A stretch of 64,000 nucleotides of DNA. Origin: Nocardia flavorosea (GTDB lineage Bacteria > Actinomycetota > Actinomycetes > Mycobacteriales > Mycobacteriaceae). Below, in pieces: positions 58,280-64,000 of the stretch (the stretch's first letter is position 1; the number at the start of each line of letters is the position of its first letter). The DNA lies in assembly GCF_015477805.1 (NCBI RefSeq), contig NZ_JADLQL010000001.1:496001-560000 (forward strand), written 5' to 3'. A program made the translations under genes and the position numbers. A model generated the notes under the pieces. That model made no database searches, was not told where the DNA came from, and worked only from the letters and a program-made list of their open reading frames with translations.

Positions 58280-59104
58280 TCAGCGGACGGTCAACTGGCC
58301 CCCGTCGACGTTCCAGGACTGGCCGGTGACCCAGCCGGCCTGTTCGCTGGCGAGAAATACCACCGTCCAGGCGACCTCGCGCGCGTCCCCGACCCGCTGC
58401 AGTGGCAGATTGGCTTCGACGTAGCTGCGCCACGCCTCCGCCGGCAGATCGTCGAGCCGGCTGGTCCCGGTCACCCCGGGGCAGATGGCGTTCACGCGGA
58501 TCCCGGCGGGACCCAGTTCTTTCGCCATCGACGAGGTCAGGGCCTGCACACCGGCCTTGGACGCGGCGTAGGCGGCGGTGTTCGCGCCGCCCAGTTTCCC
58601 GGCGATCGACGAGATGTTGACGATACTGCCGCCCGCGCCGTCCGCGCGCGCGACCATGGCGCGGGCGAAGGCGCGGCTCACCAGGAAGGTGCCCCGCAGG
58701 TTGACCCGCAGCACCGCATCCCAGGACTCGGTGGGCAGCTCGAGGACCGGAACCCGGTCCCCGGCGCGCGCCGCGGCGGCATTGTTCACGACGATATCGA
58801 CCCGCCCGTAGTCGTCGGTCACCTTACGTACCAGGGCGTCCACCGCGGGTTCATCGGCGATATCGCAGACCACCGCATCGGCGCGCCGCCCCAGTTCGCG
58901 GATCTCGGCCACGACCGAATCGATATCGCGCCAGCCGGCGGCACGTTCCTCGCCGGTGTAGCGATCCGGAGTGCGCCCGGTGCCCGTGACGACGACATCG
59001 CAACCGGCGCGGGCCAGCGCCAGCGCTGTCTCCCGGCCGATGGACCGCATCCGGCCGGCTCCGGTGACCACCGCCACCTTGCCCTCGAACCCGGTGAGCT
59101 GCAT
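58280..59104 (-). CDS. Short-chain dehydrogenase/reductase
   Basis: A 274-residue SDR. The Rossmann motif region is VVTGAGRMRSIGRETALAL. NNAAAARAG is in place. Catalytic Ser lies in GSIVNISSIAG and Tyr-Lys in TAAYAASKAGVQ. WNVDGGQLTVR forms the end. It starts three bases after the thiolase stop, so the two are coupled. In CoA-linked side-chain oxidation an SDR would supply the 3-hydroxyacyl dehydrogenase step. Confidence 0.88.
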   Translation of the reverse strand: MQLTGFEGKVAVVTGAGRMRSIGRETALALARAGCDVVVTGTGRTPDRYTGEERAAGWRDIDSVVAEIRELGRRADAVVCDIADEPAVDALVRKVTDDYGRVDIVVNNAAAARAGDRVPVLELPTESWDAVLRVNLRGTFLVSRAFARAMVARADGAGGSIVNISSIAGKLGGANTAAYAASKAGVQALTSSMAKELGPAGIRVNAICPGVTGTSRLDDLPAEAWRSYVEANLPLQRVGDAREVAWTVVFLASEQAGWVTGQSWNVDGGQLTVR

Positions 59105-59107
59105 CGT

Positions 59108-60325
<1,218 letters not shown>

Positions 60326-60332
60326 CTATCCA

Positions 60333-60346
60333 ACCAAGCACTTGTT
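60333..60346. promoter_or_regulatory. KstR2-type operator before the thiolase operon
   Basis: ACCAAGCACTTGTT matches AnCAAGnnCTTGnT at every fixed position and sits in an outer ACCAA/TTGGT dyad. It lies upstream of the thiolase start at 60256 on the minus strand and is shared in form with the site before the TetR gene. Confidence 0.75.
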
Positions 60347-60407
60347 TGGTAACTGGTTCTCGAATGTTTCCGCCGATCGGAAAGAGACGGGCCGGAAGCT
60401 CGGCTGA

Positions 60408-61163
60408 TCAGCCACCCAGCGACCGGATCTGCCGTTCCAGTTCCGGATCGTCGCGCAACTCGGCCCGGACCGCCGCCTCCCAGAATCCGTGAAACCCGTT
60501 CCCGTCGCCGCGGCGTTGCCGATCGAGCCACCAATCGGGCAACGCGGACTTCTCCGGCCCACCCGCGACCCGCACCATCCACGCATTCCTGGCCCGCTGC
60601 TCCAGCGCCACCGCCCGCAGATACACCGCCCGCGCCGTACTACCGATGACGAGCACACCGTGACCGCCGAGCAGGGCCAGATCGGCATCGCCCACCGCGG
60701 CGATCGCCGCGGTGGCGGCCTGCGCACTGTTCACCGCACCGGCGTACTCGTCGACCAGCACCAGCTCCCCGCCGCCGAGACTCGAACTCTGATCGTAGGC
60801 CGGCGGCACCTCCGCCAGATCGCTCCAGATAGTCCCGAACTCGGGATGGTTGTGCACCACGAACTGCACATCCGGGCGCGCGCGGTGCAGGGCGAGATGC
60901 AGCGGGATACCCAGCGGCACCGGCCACTCCCCTTCGAGCAGGGTCCCGTCCAGGTCGATGCGGAGCACATCGCCGGGCCCGAACTCCGGCCAGGTCAGCA
61001 GCCACGGATTGCACAGCAGTGTGCCGTCACCCATATTGCGGGTGATATGACCCGCCAGATGGTCGCGATACCCCGCGCGCCACAGGGCCCGCGCCAGCAG
61101 CACGATCTCCTCGGCGGGAGCCAGGTCCGGCAGGAGCCGGTCGGCGGTCGGCCGGAAACCCAT
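60408..61163 (-). CDS. Class II aldolase/adducin-family protein
   Basis: A 251-residue protein of the zinc-dependent class II aldolase fold. Metal-binding histidines appear in FVVHNHPEFGTIW and a third in LLGGHGVLVIG, with DHLAGHITRN near the N-terminus. Related enzymes act as aldolases, epimerases or decarboxylases. GGAGG precedes ATG 61163. It follows the amidohydrolase by 10 bases, suggesting an operon controlled from the IclR operator at 62435-62477. Confidence 0.85.
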   Translation of the reverse strand: MGFRPTADRLLPDLAPAEEIVLLARALWRAGYRDHLAGHITRNMGDGTLLCNPWLLTWPEFGPGDVLRIDLDGTLLEGEWPVPLGIPLHLALHRARPDVQFVVHNHPEFGTIWSDLAEVPPAYDQSSSLGGGELVLVDEYAGAVNSAQAATAAIAAVGDADLALLGGHGVLVIGSTARAVYLRAVALEQRARNAWMVRVAGGPEKSALPDWWLDRQRRGDGNGFHGFWEAAVRAELRDDPELERQIRSLGG

Positions 61164-61173
61164 CCGATCCTCC

Positions 61174-62379
61174 TCAATCCCGCGGCAGCACGGTATCGGG
61201 CAGCGGATGACGGTAGAGCCGCGCCGCGTTCTCGCTGCACATCTTGCGGAGTTCGGGTGCAGGGATACCGGCCCAGTACCGTTCGATCACGTCCTGCGTA
61301 TGCGGCCAGGTGCCGTCACCGTGCGGATAGTCGGTTTCGAGCATGATGTGATCGACGCCGATCACCTCGCGCAAGGCGATCGTGGACGGATCGTCGAGGG
61401 TGCAGAACCAGAAGTTGCGGCGCAGGATATCCGCCGGGCGTTCGTCCCAGCCCAGGCCGTACCCGGAGCGGTCGATGATGTTGTCCAGCCGGTCGATCAG
61501 CATCGGCACCCAGCCGATACCGCCTTCGCTCATCGCGATTTTCAGGGTCGGGTTGTCCTTCGGGTATCCCGACCACAGCCATTCGCTGCACGCCCCGAGC
61601 GACAACTGGCCGAACATCGTGGCGCCGAGTTGGAGTCCGGGCGCGCCCTGCGGGTAGGCGTACATTCCCGAACTGCCCACGTGCAACGAGATTACGGTGT
61701 CGGTCTCGACGCAGGCCCGGATGATCGGATCCCAATAGTCGCGCTCCCACAGCGACGGCAGCCCGATCGCGTGCGGACGTTCGGGAAGTGTGACCGAGGT
61801 GAATCCGCGAGCCGCGTTGCGCTCGATCTCGGCGACGGCCTCGACCGGATCGCCCAGATAGGTGATACCACCAGGAATCACGCGGGACGGATACGCCAGA
61901 TACCACTCGTTGTAGATCCAGTCGTTCCAGGCCCGCACCGCGGCCTTGCCGACCTCGCGATCGGCGGCGAAGGCGAACACCCGGCCGCAGAAGCCGGTGA
62001 TCTGGGACGGAAAATTGAGCATCGCCCAGATTCCGCCGAGATCCATATCCCGCACCCGGGCATGGATGTCGTAGCAGCCGGGGCGCATCTGCTCGAACCG
62101 GAACGGTTCGTACTTCACCGATTCCGAACGCCGTCCGGCCACCGCGTTCATCCCGACCTGCGAGTAGGTCTTGCCCTCGAACTCCCAGACCTGTGCACCG
62201 TCCGCGGTCTCGCGGATCCGTGGACCGCGATCGCGCAGGGCGGCCGGCATCCAGGTCTCGAAGAGATGGGGTGGTTCGACCACATGGTCGTCCACCGAGA
62301 TCACGGTGTAGCGGACGGCCGCCGGTTCGGGTTCCGGGTCGAACAATTCGGGGTCGAGTGCCTGCTGCGGTGCTGCCAC
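61174..62379 (-). CDS. Amidohydrolase family 2 protein
   Basis: A 401-residue metal-dependent hydrolase or decarboxylase of the amidohydrolase-2 (ACMSD-like) family. It opens with VISVDDHVVEPPHLFE, the usual Asp-x-His variant of the metal site. Later it has SLHVGSSG, the glycine-rich MSEGGIGWVPML and the catalytic-Asp motif MLETDYPHGD. GTG 62379 has GGAGGAGAA upstream; the open frame continues to 63285 but reads through the divergent IclR gene. It is divergent from the IclR gene, with the tandem operator between them. Confidence 0.87.
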   Translation of the reverse strand: MAAPQQALDPELFDPEPEPAAVRYTVISVDDHVVEPPHLFETWMPAALRDRGPRIRETADGAQVWEFEGKTYSQVGMNAVAGRRSESVKYEPFRFEQMRPGCYDIHARVRDMDLGGIWAMLNFPSQITGFCGRVFAFAADREVGKAAVRAWNDWIYNEWYLAYPSRVIPGGITYLGDPVEAVAEIERNAARGFTSVTLPERPHAIGLPSLWERDYWDPIIRACVETDTVISLHVGSSGMYAYPQGAPGLQLGATMFGQLSLGACSEWLWSGYPKDNPTLKIAMSEGGIGWVPMLIDRLDNIIDRSGYGLGWDERPADILRRNFWFCTLDDPSTIALREVIGVDHIMLETDYPHGDGTWPHTQDVIERYWAGIPAPELRKMCSENAARLYRHPLPDTVLPRD

Positions 62380-62434
62380 GGGTTCTCCTCCACACAGCGG
62401 GTGCGCCACGGGGACGGCCCACACCTTGAATCTA

Positions 62435-62477
62435 GTATCGCTATGCGATACCTTGGTATCTCCTGTTGATACCAAGG
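62435..62477. promoter_or_regulatory. Tandem palindromic operator between amidohydrolase and IclR genes
   Basis: Three overlapping dyads built on GTATC/GATAC share half sites: GTATCGC-TAT-GCGATAC (62435-62451), GATACC-TT-GGTATC (62447-62460) and CCTTGGTATC/GATACCAAGG with a seven-base spacer (62451-62477). It ends six bases before the IclR start. This is the form expected of a multi-dimer IclR operator that represses its own gene and the divergent operon. Confidence 0.75.
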
Positions 62478-62482
62478 TAGGG

Positions 62483-63235
62483 GTGATCCATATTCCGGTC
62501 AAGACGTTGAGCGGCCTGCTGCGCGGCCTACACGTCGTCGAAGCGATTGCCGCGGCCCAGCCGGTCGGACTGACCGAGTTGTGCCGGGCCCTCGGCGAAG
62601 ACAAGAGCGCCATGCAGCGCGTCCTCGCGACTCTCCACGAAGCCGGCTGGATCCGGCCGCTTCCCGAGTCCCCGCCGCGATGGGAACTCTCGGCGAAAAT
62701 CGTCACGATGGCGGGACAGGCCCACAGCACCTCCTCGCTACTCGTCCGCGCCCGTCCCGTGCTGGCCGCCCTGCGCGATACGACCGGCGAAACCAGCCAC
62801 CTCGCACTCCTCGACGGCGGGCAACTCGTGGTCGCGACCGTCGCGGACGGCACCCACACAGTGCGCACCGCCCTGCCGATCGGCCAGGTCCATCCGCCGG
62901 AAACCAGCGCCGCCGGGCGCGCGATCTTCGCGCACCTGCCCCCCACCGAACGCGCCGAACGCGCCGAAACGGCCGAAGCGCTGCTGTCCGCAGCGGAATA
63001 CGACCGGATCCGGACGCGCGGCTGGTCGCTGTGCGAAGGCGCGGTCCAGCACGGTTCGACCAGTATCGGCGCGGCGATCTTCGATATCACCGGCGCACCC
63101 CAGGCGGCGATCGTGGTGAGCGCACCCGATACCCGGCTCACGCCCGGCGAATACGCACACGTGGGAGCTCTCGTCCGCGCTGCCGCACGCCGGTTGAGCG
63201 GCACAACTCCCGAAGCAACAGACGCGGCCCCGTAG
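62483..63235 (+). CDS. IclR-family regulator
   Basis: A 250-residue regulator: winged helix with VGLTELCRALGEDKSAMQRV, then the effector domain with VATVADGTHTVRT and HPPETSAAGRAIFAHL. GTG 62483 with AGGTAGGGG upstream is chosen; the open frame starts at 62426, inside the operator. It is probably autoregulated and controls the divergent amidohydrolase-aldolase pair. Confidence 0.88.
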   Translation: MIHIPVKTLSGLLRGLHVVEAIAAAQPVGLTELCRALGEDKSAMQRVLATLHEAGWIRPLPESPPRWELSAKIVTMAGQAHSTSSLLVRARPVLAALRDTTGETSHLALLDGGQLVVATVADGTHTVRTALPIGQVHPPETSAAGRAIFAHLPPTERAERAETAEALLSAAEYDRIRTRGWSLCEGAVQHGSTSIGAAIFDITGAPQAAIVVSAPDTRLTPGEYAHVGALVRAAARRLSGTTPEATDAAP

Positions 63236-63663
63236 CGGCGCGGCTCCGCTCCATCGTGTCGCGGCGCGGGCCGGGTCCGACTCACCCGCCCTGGGCCGGG
63301 CCCGGTGCAGGCTCTGGCCTGGTGGCCGTTTCGCGTGGGCTTTCACCACCGCGCCGAAGGGCGACACCAGCCCATCGTGCCGTGGCGGCGGGTCGGTCCG
63401 CCGGGCCGTCCCGGGGTCGGATATCGGCCGGGACGCCACCCAATTCCACGCTTCGACCACCGGGAACGCCGGAACCGCACCCCGGTGGCCGAGCAAGCCG
63501 TGGACTCACGGGAGCGGCCCATTTCACTGCTCAGTGCCGCGGGCGGGCCTGCCGGGTCACGATCGAACCAGGCCATGCGGGCCGCGCTGTCCGGCGGTGA
63601 ACACCGGCAGCGATAGGCTCGGACAGCTGGGCTAGTGTCGGCGACAACCTCCCGGAGGCAGCT
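63236..63663. other. Gap before the serine hydrolase gene
   Basis: About 430 bases with no convincing gene on either strand. Open frames here are Arg/Pro-rich. The promoter of the downstream lipoprotein gene should be near its right end. Confidence 0.4.
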
Positions 63664-64000
63664 GTGCACAGACGTCGGTTGACCATTCTCGGGGCCGCGG
63701 TGACGATCGTCGCCGCGGCGGGCACCGGGTGCGGGATCGAGGAACCGGTGCCCGGTGCCACGACCACCACGAGCGCGACCGTCGCGCAGCCCGCCCGCGC
63801 ACCCGGGATCGTCATCCCCGACGGGAGGGTGGAACATATCGTCGACCGGGTGGACCAGCGCGCGCAGGAATTGCTGCGCGAAACCGGTATCCCGGGCATG
63901 GCTGTCGCCATCGTCGCCGACGGAAAGGTCGTGTATCAGGAAGGGTTCGGGATCCGCGAGGTCGGCACCGAACAGCAGGTGGAACCCGATACCGTGTTCC
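63664..64000 (+). CDS. Beta-lactamase-fold serine hydrolase lipoprotein, 5' part
   Basis: The first 112 codons of a gene cut by the window end. The signal peptide RRRLTILGAAVTIVAAAGTGC ends in a lipobox-like TGC with Cys23, so a lipoprotein is likely. After a Thr/Pro-rich linker, GIPGMAVAIVADGKVVYQEG is the first strand pair of class C beta-lactamase-like esterases and peptidases. The catalytic SxxK lies beyond the window. GTG 63664 has GGAGG upstream. Confidence 0.78.
   Translation, partial: MHRRRLTILGAAVTIVAAAGTGCGIEEPVPGATTTTSATVAQPARAPGIVIPDGRVEHIVDRVDQRAQELLRETGIPGMAVAIVADGKVVYQEGFGIREVGTEQQVEPDTVF

Overview
The window is GC-rich actinobacterial DNA with high GC at third codon positions. 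KatG, UdgB, IclR/TetR-controlled CoA catabolism, a mycobacterial-style ChsE/ChsH/Ltp2 operon and a very large NRPS together suggest a mycolate-producing actinomycete. Nocardia is the best guess, but that is inference from gene content. No rRNA, tRNA, CRISPR array or intact insertion sequence was seen.

1-13 kb is a housekeeping and stress neighbourhood. It holds the end of aconitase, a uracil-DNA glycosylase overlapping an alkyltransferase-like repair gene, two unrelated-looking DUF488 genes, a VOC protein, a PucR regulator, a CBS-BON protein and a DksA-type zinc-finger protein. An intergenic region with possible mobile-element scars follows at 6.25-6.86 kb. After it come an HdeD-like membrane protein, an OsmC protein, a divergent HxlR / RibD-reductase pair and katG, which lacks the usual adjacent furA.

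13.9-32.1 kb is one 18-kb gene for a five-module nonribosomal peptide synthetase, read as C-A-T-E / C-A-T / C-A-T / C-A-T / C-A-T-TE. It should release a pentapeptide, possibly N-acylated. A perfect 12-bp inverted repeat sits just before its likely start. No MbtH, phosphopantetheinyl transferase or tailoring gene lies beside it.

32.1-37.4 kb carries a DUF1330 protein, a MarR/MFS efflux pair, and a compact translationally coupled unit: small protein, ECF-type sigma factor, zinc anti-sigma factor, then a DoxX-like membrane protein. A poorly coding, lower-GC stretch with several consecutive hairpins follows.

37.4-46.8 kb is on the minus strand: an amidase, an SDR, an IclR regulator and a complete five-gene peptide-type ABC importer preceded by a short leader ORF.

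46.8-63.2 kb is a CoA-thioester catabolic island. A KstR2-like TetR regulator sits beside a five-gene operon matching the mycobacterial igr set (ChsE2, ChsH2, ChsE1, ChsH1, Ltp2), which removes the last propionyl unit of steroid side chains. Around it lie a thioesterase, an F420-type LLM oxidoreductase, a SnoaL-like protein, a frameshifted NmrA-like gene, an acyl-CoA synthetase, an SDR, a FadA5-like thiolase, a class II aldolase, an amidohydrolase and an IclR regulator with a tandem palindromic operator. Sites matching the mycobacterial KstR2 motif lie before the TetR gene, before the thiolase operon and, in weaker form, before the ABC importer. The island therefore looks like a self-contained regulon for uptake and breakdown of a steroid- or isoprenoid-like acid. 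The window ends inside a lipoprotein serine hydrolase of the beta-lactamase fold.
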